Shown one piece after another: positions 15,909-23,991 of a DNA stretch of 34,270 nt. A program made the translations under genes and the position numbers. The stretch lies in the NCBI GenBank assembly GCA_946624005.1, contig CAMORS010000022.1, forward strand, positions 1-34,270. The letters are read 5' to 3'. This stretch comes from an uncultured Prevotella sp. Its GTDB lineage: Bacteria; Bacteroidota; Bacteroidia; Bacteroidales; Bacteroidaceae. The notes under the pieces are model-generated. The model saw only the letters and a program-made list of their open reading frames with translations, did no database searches and was not told the DNA's origin. Numbering within the stretch: position 1 is the stretch's first letter; each line of letters opens with the position of its first letter.

Positions 15909-17816
15909 ATGAAGAAAATCACACTATTCGCGCTGACCCTCCTGTGCACAATAGCAGGATGGGCGCAAGAGACGGTCACTCCTCCCGAGAGTGCAGAGTT
16001 TGTGGACTACACCCTGTCGTACACCGACGTCGACTATCAAGACAACCAGACGCCCTACAAGGAGAACCGCCAGGTGGCCTTCGACGGCAACGACATTTAC
16101 TTCCGGGGACTCGGAATCAACGAGAACGTCTGGGTGAAAGGCACTTTAGACGGCACAACCGTCACCATAGCCAATAAGCAGTTTTGTGGTGCATCCAGCG
16201 GCACTAACTACTATCTTGCCGGACGCACCTCGCAGAGCGGCGGCCTGGAGGACATCGTCTTCACCTACGTCGAAGAGAGCGGTGTTTTCTATTGCGAACA
16301 CGAGATACTGGCCGTCGATGCCAACGACTATGTGGCAGGGCGCATGATAGACGTCATTCTCACACCGGGCACCGTCAGCTATGAGGGACTGCCCGAAACG
16401 GCTACCGTTTACGAATATACCTTCCGCCTGACAGAAGCGCAGAGCCTCGACAACTTGGAGGATGTGCAGACCACCGACTACACAGGCCACGTGGCCTTCG
16501 ACGGTCAGGATGTCTACATCCAAGGTCTCGGCTACGAAGAGACGACATGGATAAAAGGTACGCTCGACGGCAACACCGTCACCTTCGCGGCACGTCAGCC
16601 AGCCGGTGTCTACCAGTCGACCAACTTCTTCCTCATCGGCTACAACGGACAGGAGACGAGCATCGTCTTCAACTACGATGCCACAACGGGCACACTCACC
16701 CTCGGTGATATGTACATCGTGATGATCGACAGCGACAATAATGCATGGGGAGTCACTACCTATGCTGTGCTGATGCGAAGCGGACAAGAGCAGCCTGTCG
16801 ACGACGAGTTGGTGACACCTCCGGCAAACATCAACCCCCAGCCGTACATCTTCAGCGGTTCGCGCATGGTCTACGACGAGGAGGGCAACTACCAGGGCAC
16901 AGAGGCTGCCACATGGAACATCAAGGTGGCTTGGAACGGTGCCAGCGAGGTGTATGTGCAGGGACTCTGCAGCGCATTCCCCACAGCATGGGTGAAAGGC
17001 ACCGTCGACGACGATGAGGTGACCTTCGCCAAAAATCAGTATTTCGGACGCCAACTCTATCCCTTCTATCTCGCCGGTCAGTATTTCGGCGAGCTGAGCG
17101 ACTTCATCACCATCTACGACGCTTCGACACGCGAGTTCAAGGCCAATGGATGCTATATGGTCATCAACTCGTCGAAGACCAGTCTCGCACCCTACGGCAT
17201 CTTCGTCAACGTGACGCTGACACCGGGTGAAGTGGCTGCCGTGCCGATGGCTCCGCAGGTGGGTGGCTTCATGCAGAAGGACGAGGAATACTTCGGCGAG
17301 AATGGCAGCGTGGAGTTCATCGTGATTCCTGTCGATGAGAATGGCTATGCCCTTCCGACCGACAAGCTGGGCTACGAGATTGTCAAGAAGTATGCCGACG
17401 GCAACGAGGTAGTGGTGGCCTTCGACAAGAACAGCTATCCCAACACAGGCCTGAACGGTGCTACCGTCGTTCCTTACGACTTCACCGACAACTGGTCGAT
17501 ACTGCTCTATCCGCTGCAAGGCTACAATGGCTACCTCGTGGAGCTGGTCGATGTCGACTATCCCACCGTCGGTGTGCGCACCGTCTTCTCTGGTGGAGGC
17601 GAGGTGAACCGTTCCGAGACGACATGGCTCGACTGCGAAGGCTTCGTGCCTCCCGTGCAGGATCCCACAGCCATCAGCCAACTGTCTGCCAACAATGGTC
17701 AGACGACCTACACCGACCTGATGGGACGTAGCGTGACGGGCAACGCCAAGGGTATCGTCATCCGCACCATCACCCGTCACGACGGAACAAAACAGAGCAT
17801 CAAGGTGGTTCGCTAA
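15909..17816 (+). CDS. Three-repeat secreted protein with type IX sorting-like tail
   Basis: 635 aa. Signal peptide (MKKITLFALTLLCTIAGWAQ). Three related domains of about 120-140 residues share an FDGNDIYFRGLG / FDGQDVYIQGLG / ASEVYVQGLC strand (about residues 58, 197 and 345), a W(V/I)KGT(L/V)D segment 15 residues later, and a closing VTLTPG-like strand. They are probably beta-sandwiches. The final 50 residues (YTDLMGRSV ... KGIVIRTITRHDGTK) look like the Prevotella version of the type IX sorting domain. Export by type IX secretion is inferred. I do not recognise the repeat family or see a catalytic motif; a carbohydrate-binding or adhesin role is a guess. Confidence 0.7.
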   Translation: MKKITLFALTLLCTIAGWAQETVTPPESAEFVDYTLSYTDVDYQDNQTPYKENRQVAFDGNDIYFRGLGINENVWVKGTLDGTTVTIANKQFCGASSGTNYYLAGRTSQSGGLEDIVFTYVEESGVFYCEHEILAVDANDYVAGRMIDVILTPGTVSYEGLPETATVYEYTFRLTEAQSLDNLEDVQTTDYTGHVAFDGQDVYIQGLGYEETTWIKGTLDGNTVTFAARQPAGVYQSTNFFLIGYNGQETSIVFNYDATTGTLTLGDMYIVMIDSDNNAWGVTTYAVLMRSGQEQPVDDELVTPPANINPQPYIFSGSRMVYDEEGNYQGTEAATWNIKVAWNGASEVYVQGLCSAFPTAWVKGTVDDDEVTFAKNQYFGRQLYPFYLAGQYFGELSDFITIYDASTREFKANGCYMVINSSKTSLAPYGIFVNVTLTPGEVAAVPMAPQVGGFMQKDEEYFGENGSVEFIVIPVDENGYALPTDKLGYEIVKKYADGNEVVVAFDKNSYPNTGLNGATVVPYDFTDNWSILLYPLQGYNGYLVELVDVDYPTVGVRTVFSGGGEVNRSETTWLDCEGFVPPVQDPTAISQLSANNGQTTYTDLMGRSVTGNAKGIVIRTITRHDGTKQSIKVVR

Positions 17817-17843
17817 CGCGCCATCCATCTTCCTACTATTATA

Positions 17844-17911
17844 AGGGTGTGCCTCAACTCTATGCGCCTCTACACAGGCAGCGGAGTTGAGGCACACCCT
17901 CCTTCTTTTTT
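17844..17911. terminator. Strong hairpin terminator, possibly bidirectional
   Basis: A 17-bp perfect stem (17844-17860 with 17884-17900) and a 23-nt loop, followed by CCTTCTTTTTT. On the other strand an A-rich and TTATAAT context would also suit the gene remnant at 17914. Confidence 0.85.
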
Positions 17912-17913
17912 GT

Positions 17914-18036
17914 TCAGTCTTCCGGGAAAGCAGCAATGAAAACGTCGGTCTGGCAGAGCAAGGGAGCCTTGGCGACGAGCTCTTTCATCTTGACATGGCC
18001 CACAAGATAGCTGTGGGTGGCCGAGGTGTAGCTCGA
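17914..18036 (-). pseudogene. 3' remnant of an unidentified gene
   Basis: The minus frame ending at TGA 17914-17916 has about 40 codons with strong third-position C/G bias. It encodes TSATHSYLVGHVKMKELVAK, then a hydrophobic stretch and the terminal FPED. The frame is coding-like only up to 18036, exactly where the REP-like repeat at 18037-18070 starts. The 5' part of the gene is therefore missing. It lies on the same strand as, and downstream of, the TPR gene. I do not recognise the family. Confidence 0.5.
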
Positions 18037-18070
18037 GTGGCAGGTGTTACGCTGGGAAGCGTGACCTCCT
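18037..18070. repeat. REP-like repeat, copy 1
   Basis: A 34-nt palindromic element (ACGC TGGGAA GCGT core) that matches the reverse complement of 34187-34220 with two mismatches. It joins directly to the gene remnant. Confidence 0.8.
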
Positions 18071-18092
18071 TCGGTTAATACAAGTAATAAAA

Positions 18093-18166
18093 GTTTCGCG
18101 GATGCTACGGAACTCAAGTCATGCTGACGCTCAGCGACTTGTAAGAATCCGTAAAATCCGCGAAAC
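18093..18166. repeat. Nested hairpin element
   Basis: The outer arms GTTTCGCGGAT / ATCCGCGAAAC enclose ACGGA/TCCGT, CAAGTC/GACTTG and GCTGA/TCAGC, making one long imperfect stem. It is adjacent to the REP-like copy at 18037-18070. Probably a dispersed intergenic repeat; it may also terminate the TPR-gene transcript. Confidence 0.7.
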
Positions 18167-18230
18167 CCTTTGTCTGTTATTGATTCACACCCTCGAAAGG
18201 ATGCGGTTGTCACCATCGTGACGGATTGTC

Positions 18231-19652
18231 TTATTTCAGCTCCAGGATAGCCTTGGCCGTCTCGTTGTCGGGCTGGATGCCTTGCAGCTTGCGAGCGTAC
18301 TCCTTGGCCTGAGCCGTCTTGTCGTTCTGCAGGTAGTAGACAGCGAGATAGTTGTAAGCCTCGGCGAGCGTGGTGTTCTCAGAAGCCTCGCGCTCGGCCT
18401 TGGCCTCCAACATCTGGGCATACTTCTCGTAGAAGGGCTTTGCCTTACCGACCTTCACGTCGGGATTGATCTGGTGCATCAGGTGAGCACGCTGATAAGT
18501 GGCGAAGTCTTCGTTGTTAGGCATGGCGGCAGCCATGTCGGCATACACCTTGTCGGCCTTCATCAGAGCAGCCTCTTTGGCGGCGGCATCGGTAGCATCC
18601 TCAGCGAGGTCGCGATAGATCTTAGCCATCGACGTGAAGTGGCTGGCCTTGACATCACCCGACTTCTCAATGTACTGCTGCAGATACTGCACAGCCATGT
18701 CGTGGTCGGCATTCTCCTTCTCGAGGTAAGAGTCGGAGATGAGCTTCAGCACATCGTTCTGCGTCTGATCCATCTCGTAGGTCTTCTTGAACATCTCTAT
18801 GGCCTTCTCATGCTGTCCGGCACCCTTCAGGGCGTGACCGTAGTAGAGATAGTCGCGGCCTACGAACTTGGCACTGTCGCTGCGGTTGAACAGAGCGTCG
18901 GCATACTCAAGAGCCTTCTCGTAGTTCTTCAGGTCGGTGTTGTCGTAAAAAGCCAGACGATTCAGACCGGCACTACGCGGATGGCGCTTGGCACCATACT
19001 CAGCCGGGATAAGGCTCTCCTGCGACTTGCCGAGGAAGTAGGCCGAGAGGGCATACTCTGTGAGCTTGCTGTCGTCCATCTTGTCGAGCGCTACCTTCTG
19101 GTAGTTCTCAAGAGCCTTGGAGAACTTGTTGTTGGCATAGTACATGTGAGCAATCTCAGCATCGACGGGGTAAGAGGGGTCGATGGTGGTCAGCTTGCGC
19201 AGCATCTCCTCAGCACCGGCGGCATCCACCTTCTGATAGACGCGGGCATACTTGATGTAGCCTGTGGGGTTGCTGGGGTCGAGCTGAGTAGCCGTCTGAT
19301 ACCACATGGCAGCCTCGCCACCGTCGTCGTTGATAGCTGCGATGTCGCCTTTGAGCAGATAGCCTGCGGCATTGTTCTTGTTGGCCTTGACAGCCATGTC
19401 GGCATACTTCAGTGCGCTGGTCTGGTCTTTAGCGTCGAGGAAGGCGCGTCCGAGTCCGGCAAGAGCTTCGGGATTCTTCTTGTAGAGCTTGACGAAGTCC
19501 TTAGCAGCAGCCTGCTGAGCCTTGAGGTTGCCCTGGTTGGCGATGATCACTTTCGAAACGGCATCAATCTGCGACTTCACGTCCTGTGCCATGGACTGTG
19601 CAGAGATGCTGAGCATCAGTGCACCTGCGAAGAAATATTTCAGAGTCTTCAT
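18231..19652 (-). CDS. Periplasmic TPR protein of the Ton cluster
   Basis: 473 aa. Signal peptide MKTLKYFFAGALMLSISAQS with cut near SMAQ. The rest is a run of tetratricopeptide helices (for example ALAGLGRAFLDAKDQTSALK, NYEKALEYADALFNRSD, HEKAIEMFKKTYEMDQTQND), about ten units. Such proteins act as scaffolds. It lies downstream of exbB-exbD-exbD-tonB-PstS on the same strand, an order I know from other Bacteroidota, where it is taken to be part of the TonB energising machinery. A 136-nt gap separates it from the PstS-like gene, so a promoter of its own is possible, but I see no clear TAnnTTTG there. Confidence 0.85.
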   Translation of the reverse strand: MKTLKYFFAGALMLSISAQSMAQDVKSQIDAVSKVIIANQGNLKAQQAAAKDFVKLYKKNPEALAGLGRAFLDAKDQTSALKYADMAVKANKNNAAGYLLKGDIAAINDDGGEAAMWYQTATQLDPSNPTGYIKYARVYQKVDAAGAEEMLRKLTTIDPSYPVDAEIAHMYYANNKFSKALENYQKVALDKMDDSKLTEYALSAYFLGKSQESLIPAEYGAKRHPRSAGLNRLAFYDNTDLKNYEKALEYADALFNRSDSAKFVGRDYLYYGHALKGAGQHEKAIEMFKKTYEMDQTQNDVLKLISDSYLEKENADHDMAVQYLQQYIEKSGDVKASHFTSMAKIYRDLAEDATDAAAKEAALMKADKVYADMAAAMPNNEDFATYQRAHLMHQINPDVKVGKAKPFYEKYAQMLEAKAEREASENTTLAEAYNYLAVYYLQNDKTAQAKEYARKLQGIQPDNETAKAILELK

Positions 19653-19788
19653 AATGTTCTGTTTTTAAAAGGTTCGTAATAGTGTTAACGGTTCTCTCTA
19701 TTTGTTTGTTTTTACCGTTTGATGTATGTTGTTTCGAAGCGTTTAAGCACCCCGAAAAAATTTTCTCTTCCTTAACAATTCTTCAATG

Positions 19789-20745
19789 TCACTCGTCGCT
19801 CACCATCACATCGTGGATGGCAATCTCACCACGCACGGGCAGCAAGCCCGACTTGAAGATGATCATCTGTCCCTGTGGCATCTCGATGAAATGAGCGAAG
19901 CCCCAGGGCAGTCCGTTGCGCGGATCGTTGAGCAGGGCATAGATGGTGCGCACCAGCGGGTAGCGCCCGTTGAGCAACCAAGCCTGATAGGGTTTCCAGC
20001 TGTTCATCGGCGTGGCTTTGTCCTTCTTGCTGACCGACATCACGGTGATGTTCTTCTTCCACGTCGTGTTGGTGGTGTCGCGCTTGTCGTTGAGCCAGTT
20101 GCTGCCGATCACGCCGATGGCATTGGGTGTCTGCTCCACATAGTCGATGACCTCCTTGCTCGTCTCGGCGGCAAAGATGTTCGGACTGTTGATAGGTTTC
20201 CCACCAAGGATGGAGTCAACACAATAGTGTACGGTGCTCGACTGCTTGTTGTCGAAGCACACCCATATCTCACCGAGCTTCGACCCGGGAGCTATCTCGC
20301 TCCAGTCTTTCACCTCGCCAGAGAGGACGCGGCGCACATCGTTGACGGTGATGCACGAGTCGGGATTCTGGTTATGGCAAATCAGGGCCAAGCCGTCGTA
20401 GGCTATGGGGATGGCACGTGGCTGGAAACCACGTCCCTTGAGGTTGTCGAACTCAGCCTTCGAGAAGTTGCGCGATGTGATGACGAGATAGATGCTATCG
20501 CTCAGCAGCAGGTTCATGCCGTCTACCTCGTTGATGTAGATAGGCGTCACCTTTGCCTTGGGATAGAGGTGCTCGAATACTTCACGTTCTTCTTCTATAA
20601 TAGGGCTGAAACTCTCGTCGGCGGCAAACTGAATGTGTCCCGACGAATAGGTATCTGTTCTACCGTTTTTCGGTTTGTCCTCACACGAGGACAAACCGAA
20701 AATCAGAGATAATCCTACGATACAGTAGAATAAGTTTTTTCGCAT
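19789..20745 (-). CDS. PstS-like phosphate-binding-family lipoprotein
   Basis: 318 aa. Lipobox GLSSC with Cys at residue 21. A type II periplasmic binding fold of the PstS family follows: an early IQFAADESF loop, a middle IPIAYDGLALICHNQNPDS, the PBP-like LSGEVKDWSEIAPG segment, and a late AIGVIGSNWL. In classical PstS this fold captures phosphate for PstCAB; no pst permease is present. Instead the gene follows tonB by 19 nt. A role in the Ton complex is known only by synteny, and the ligand is unknown. Confidence 0.85.
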   Translation of the reverse strand: MRKNLFYCIVGLSLIFGLSSCEDKPKNGRTDTYSSGHIQFAADESFSPIIEEEREVFEHLYPKAKVTPIYINEVDGMNLLLSDSIYLVITSRNFSKAEFDNLKGRGFQPRAIPIAYDGLALICHNQNPDSCITVNDVRRVLSGEVKDWSEIAPGSKLGEIWVCFDNKQSSTVHYCVDSILGGKPINSPNIFAAETSKEVIDYVEQTPNAIGVIGSNWLNDKRDTTNTTWKKNITVMSVSKKDKATPMNSWKPYQAWLLNGRYPLVRTIYALLNDPRNGLPWGFAHFIEMPQGQMIIFKSGLLPVRGEIAIHDVMVSDE

Positions 20746-20764
20746 TATTTACTTCTAAAGATGA

Positions 20765-21592
20765 TTACTGAAGTTTGAACGTTACAGGCACGGTGTACTT
20801 CACACGCACGGCCGAACCATTCTGCTTACCAGGAATCCACTTCGGCATGGACTTCACCACACGCTGTGCTTCCTTGTCGAGCGACGGGTCGACCGACTTA
20901 GCAACAGTTACACCCGAAACAGAACCGTCCTTCTCAACCACGAACTGGATGATGACGCGACCCTGAACGCCGTTCTCAGCTGCAATCACCGGATACTTGA
21001 TGTTGCTGCTGAGCCACTGCATCAGTGCGCCCTGTCCACCGGGGAACGAAGGCATCTGCTCCACGACGTCGAAGACCTTTGTCTCTTCCTCGTGCTTGGG
21101 AGGCTCTGGCTGAGCAATCTCTTCCTTAGCCTTGAGGACCTCACCACCCTTCTCGTCGTTACCCTCAACGTCGAAGGCACCGATGGTGATGTTGGTCTTC
21201 TCCACCTTCTCGAGGTCGAGCTGGTTCTCTTCCTTCACCTCTTCGTCCTTCTTGATGACGGGCGGGGTGAACTTCACGGAGCTCTTCACTTTCTCTACCT
21301 GCTTCTCAGGCTCCACCTTGACGACTTCCTTCTCCACCTTCTTGGCTTTCTTCTCCTGCTGGATAGCAGAAACTTCCACAGCCTGGAGGTTCTCCAGCTG
21401 GCGGTTAGCCTCGATGGTACGGTAAAGGGTGAGTCCCAGATAAGCGAGAATACCAGCAGCAATCACCAACAGAATCGACATGACGTTTCTCTTGGAAGTG
21501 TTCGTGCGGAGCTTGTAAGCGCCGTAGTTCTGGTTTCTTCCTTCAAAGACGATGTCGGCCCACTCATGGGCAACCAAATCAACTTTTGCCAT
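20765..21592 (-). CDS. tonB: TonB energy-transducing protein
   Basis: 275 aa. Cytoplasmic N-terminus (about 1-37, with a KRNV motif), one membrane helix (about 38-58, MSILLVIAAGILAYLGL), a long Lys/Glu/Val linker typical of the periplasm-spanning region (about 75-175), and a C-terminal TonB domain (about 180-275: MPSFPGGQGALMQWLSSNIK, then VQGRVIIQFVVEKDGSV and a closing YTVPVTFKLQ). It carries energy from ExbBD to outer-membrane SusC-like transporters. The gene lies 28 nt after exbD2 and 19 nt before the PstS-like gene. Confidence 0.95.
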   Translation of the reverse strand: MAKVDLVAHEWADIVFEGRNQNYGAYKLRTNTSKRNVMSILLVIAAGILAYLGLTLYRTIEANRQLENLQAVEVSAIQQEKKAKKVEKEVVKVEPEKQVEKVKSSVKFTPPVIKKDEEVKEENQLDLEKVEKTNITIGAFDVEGNDEKGGEVLKAKEEIAQPEPPKHEEETKVFDVVEQMPSFPGGQGALMQWLSSNIKYPVIAAENGVQGRVIIQFVVEKDGSVSGVTVAKSVDPSLDKEAQRVVKSMPKWIPGKQNGSAVRVKYTVPVTFKLQ

Positions 21593-21620
21593 TGTTTGTT
21601 TCCTTTCTTTAGTTTAGTGA

Positions 21621-22268
21621 TTACTTGATACCACGCTTCTTGAGGAGAGCTTCGTCGTCCTCGCTGATCTTGTCGATCACGTAGGTACCAATACTACAGA
21701 TAGTCATCTCGTCGAGAGCGTCGACCATGTTCTTGTAAGTGGCGTTGTCGGTACACTTGATGACGATGGTCATCGTGGGCACCTTCTCGTCGCCCAGGTC
21801 ACCCTTCTTGATCTTTGCCAATTCCTTGTCATAGATGCTGTCGGGATACTGGTCGGGTTTCTCCAGCTTCTTCTTGTCGAGCTCAGCCTTAGCCTTCATG
21901 ATGTCGGCAACAGGTGTCGAACCGTCTTCCGTCACATGCTCGATGAGCACCTTGCGGATACCGTCCTTGCCCCATGTTGTCTCCTTCAGGCAGTTGGGAT
22001 CGTCGTAGTTGGGGATACCGTCGATGTGATAGATCTTATCATTTCCACAAACATAGATGGTAATGGTCTGAGAGGCCTTTGACTCGTTCTTCTGATTGTC
22101 TTGCAGGTTCTTATCATTACTCGGCATGGTCAGGTGCATCGTCGATGGCTTGGCCAAAGAGGTACAGAGCATGAAGAACGTGATAAGAAGCATCATCATA
22201 TCCACCATCGGCGTGAAGTCGACGCGGACATTCATCTTTTTCTGCTTGCTTTCTTTTTTCTTTGCCAT
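21621..22268 (-). CDS. exbD: ExbD/TolR biopolymer transport protein 2
   Basis: 215 aa. Short Lys-rich N-terminus, then one membrane helix with the essential Asp in FTPMVDMMMLLITFFMLCTS, then a periplasmic domain. A 100-residue insertion (with YHIDGIPNYDD and KPDQYPDSIYDKELAK) makes it longer than the E. coli protein, as is usual in Bacteroidota. It starts 4 nt after the stop of the other exbD, and the two probably act as a heteromeric peptidoglycan-binding stator with ExbB. Confidence 0.93.
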   Translation of the reverse strand: MAKKKESKQKKMNVRVDFTPMVDMMMLLITFFMLCTSLAKPSTMHLTMPSNDKNLQDNQKNESKASQTITIYVCGNDKIYHIDGIPNYDDPNCLKETTWGKDGIRKVLIEHVTEDGSTPVADIMKAKAELDKKKLEKPDQYPDSIYDKELAKIKKGDLGDEKVPTMTIVIKCTDNATYKNMVDALDEMTICSIGTYVIDKISEDDEALLKKRGIK

Positions 22269-22272
22269 AGCT

Positions 22273-22890
22273 TTATTCCTCCGAGTTAGTCTTAAGTGAA
22301 GTAATCAGGAAGTAACGGTTGCGGTCCATGTCCTGCAGCTCCGACATCATCTTCTTGACGGTCTTGTAGGGAGTTGCGGCGTCGGCCTTGATGGCCAGCT
22401 TCATGTCCTCGCCATTCTGTTCATAAGCTGCATCAATCCAGTCCTGGAACTCGCTGCGCTTACCGTCGACGGAGTCGGTGGGGATGCCACGCACCTTCTG
22501 GTAGTCGTTCATCTTTTCCTGTGGCTGGTTGAGGAACTCTTGCAAATCTTTCATCGCCACGCCAAGGTTGGCAGCCGCGCGCCCGTTCTCGAGCTGCACG
22601 TTGGTCAGGCTCAGGCCATACTGTGAGGCCATCTCTGCCAGCAGTGCCTCCTGCTTGGCCGGTGTGTCGAGTCCGACGAAGATTTTTCCGTCTTTGTCGA
22701 CGAGCACCGTCATGACGTTGGTCTCCGGAATCTTAATCTCCGAGACAGACATAGGTGTCATCACCTTGACGGCCTCATTCTTGACGAACGTAGATGTCAT
22801 CATGAAGAAGGTCAGCAAGAGCACCATCACGTCTGACATAGGAGTCATATCGATCCAGACGTCGGATTTCTTAACTTTTACTTTACCCAT
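22273..22890 (-). CDS. exbD: ExbD/TolR biopolymer transport protein 1
   Basis: 205 aa. Membrane helix with the conserved Asp in WIDMTPMSDVMVLLLTFFMM, followed by the periplasmic domain (VMTVLVDKDGKIFVGL, then LAIKADAATPYKTVKKMM, the usual late ExbD segment). It lies 32 nt after exbB. Two different adjacent exbD genes are the rule in this phylum, and their roles differ in a way not predictable from sequence. Confidence 0.93.
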   Translation of the reverse strand: MGKVKVKKSDVWIDMTPMSDVMVLLLTFFMMTSTFVKNEAVKVMTPMSVSEIKIPETNVMTVLVDKDGKIFVGLDTPAKQEALLAEMASQYGLSLTNVQLENGRAAANLGVAMKDLQEFLNQPQEKMNDYQKVRGIPTDSVDGKRSEFQDWIDAAYEQNGEDMKLAIKADAATPYKTVKKMMSELQDMDRNRYFLITSLKTNSEE

Positions 22891-22922
22891 AGTGATAAAT
22901 GTTTTAAAGGGTTAGCAAAGAG

Positions 22923-23750
22923 TTAAGCCTCATCCTTGTGATTTGCTTCGTAGGTCTGGGCGATGGTGTAGTTCACCTCGTCAAGTGCGTAAGTCAACTT
23001 GTCGATCTTGTTTGTGTAATAGTTGTAGGCGATCACAGCACCCCATGAAGTCAAGATACCCGAAGCGGTGTTGACCAGAGCCTCAGAGATACCTTGTGAC
23101 AGAGCGAGCGAGTCACCACCACCACCAGCTGCCAGAGCGGCGAACGAACGGATCATACCTACCACAGTACCGAACAGAGCGGTCAGCGTACCGAGCGTTA
23201 CGATGGTAGCGAGGATCGGCATGTTCATCTGCAGAGTCGGCATCTCGAGCTGAGTAGCCTCGTCGTAAGCGGCCTGAATCTTGGCGATCTTCTCTTCCTT
23301 GCTGATGCCTGTCGTAGCTTCCATCTTCTTATAGGTGGCCAGAGTGGCACCGATGACGTTAGCTACCGAACCGCGCTGGTCGTCGCAAAGCTTCTGAGCC
23401 TTGGCGAAGTCGCCGGCGTTGAGAGCGGCCTTGATGTTAGCCACGAACTTGGGGAGCTTGCCCTTACCGAAAGCAGTGCGCAGAGCGAGGTAGCGCTCGA
23501 TGCTCAGAGCAATCACGGTGAACAACAGCGTGATGATCACAGGCACGACGATACCGCCTTTGTAGACGAGACCGAGGAGACTACCGTCCTTCACTGCGTT
23601 TTCGGGGTTGCCGTCAACGAAGTTAGCGGGGTTACCGAGAACGAACTTGTAGAACAAAACAGCTGCTACGAAGCAGAAAACGATGATCCAAATCGCTGCT
23701 TGAACACCCTGGAATCCTTTTTTCTTAGGATTAGCTTGATTAGTTGCCAT
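22923..23750 (-). CDS. exbB: ExbB/TolQ/MotA proton channel protein
   Basis: 275 aa. A helix near 17-38, a second near 65-90 (VVPVIITLLFTVIALSIERY), and the paired C-terminal helices MPILATIVTLGTLTALFGTV and ISEALVNTASGILTSWGAVI, the core signature of MotA/TolQ/ExbB. It forms the proton-motive-force-driven channel with ExbD that powers TonB. It is the first gene of the Ton cluster, with a promoter 121 nt upstream. Confidence 0.95.
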   Translation of the reverse strand: MATNQANPKKKGFQGVQAAIWIIVFCFVAAVLFYKFVLGNPANFVDGNPENAVKDGSLLGLVYKGGIVVPVIITLLFTVIALSIERYLALRTAFGKGKLPKFVANIKAALNAGDFAKAQKLCDDQRGSVANVIGATLATYKKMEATTGISKEEKIAKIQAAYDEATQLEMPTLQMNMPILATIVTLGTLTALFGTVVGMIRSFAALAAGGGGDSLALSQGISEALVNTASGILTSWGAVIAYNYYTNKIDKLTYALDEVNYTIAQTYEANHKDEA

Positions 23751-23870
23751 AATTTTTAATTTTTAAATTTTAAGTTATTAATAATTTAGGTTTAAAACAA
23801 TAATCACATTACGCTGTCATGCCTTCTTCATGTTTGGCCATGTTGAGTGCATGGTGCAAAAATAACTTCG

Positions 23871-23878
23871 CAAAGTTA
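23871..23878 (-). promoter_or_regulatory. -7 promoter element of the Ton cluster
   Basis: TAACTTTG on the minus strand; it predicts an AU-rich 5' UTR of about 110 nt before exbB. I saw no strong structure in that leader. Confidence 0.65.
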
Positions 23879-23991
23879 GTCATTCTTGAGCAAAAAACAA
23901 TCTGTTTAAGGAGTTTTAACGCAATTTTTTTATAATAATGGCATTTTTAAGTTCATTTTTGCTTGTTAAGAGGTCATTTATTCATCGAAAA

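Noticed and set aside
16146..17936. 596-codon open frame on - opposite the three-repeat protein gene
   Set aside because: Antisense shadow of a gene with signal peptide, repeats and promoter on +; its peptide has no domain-like pattern.
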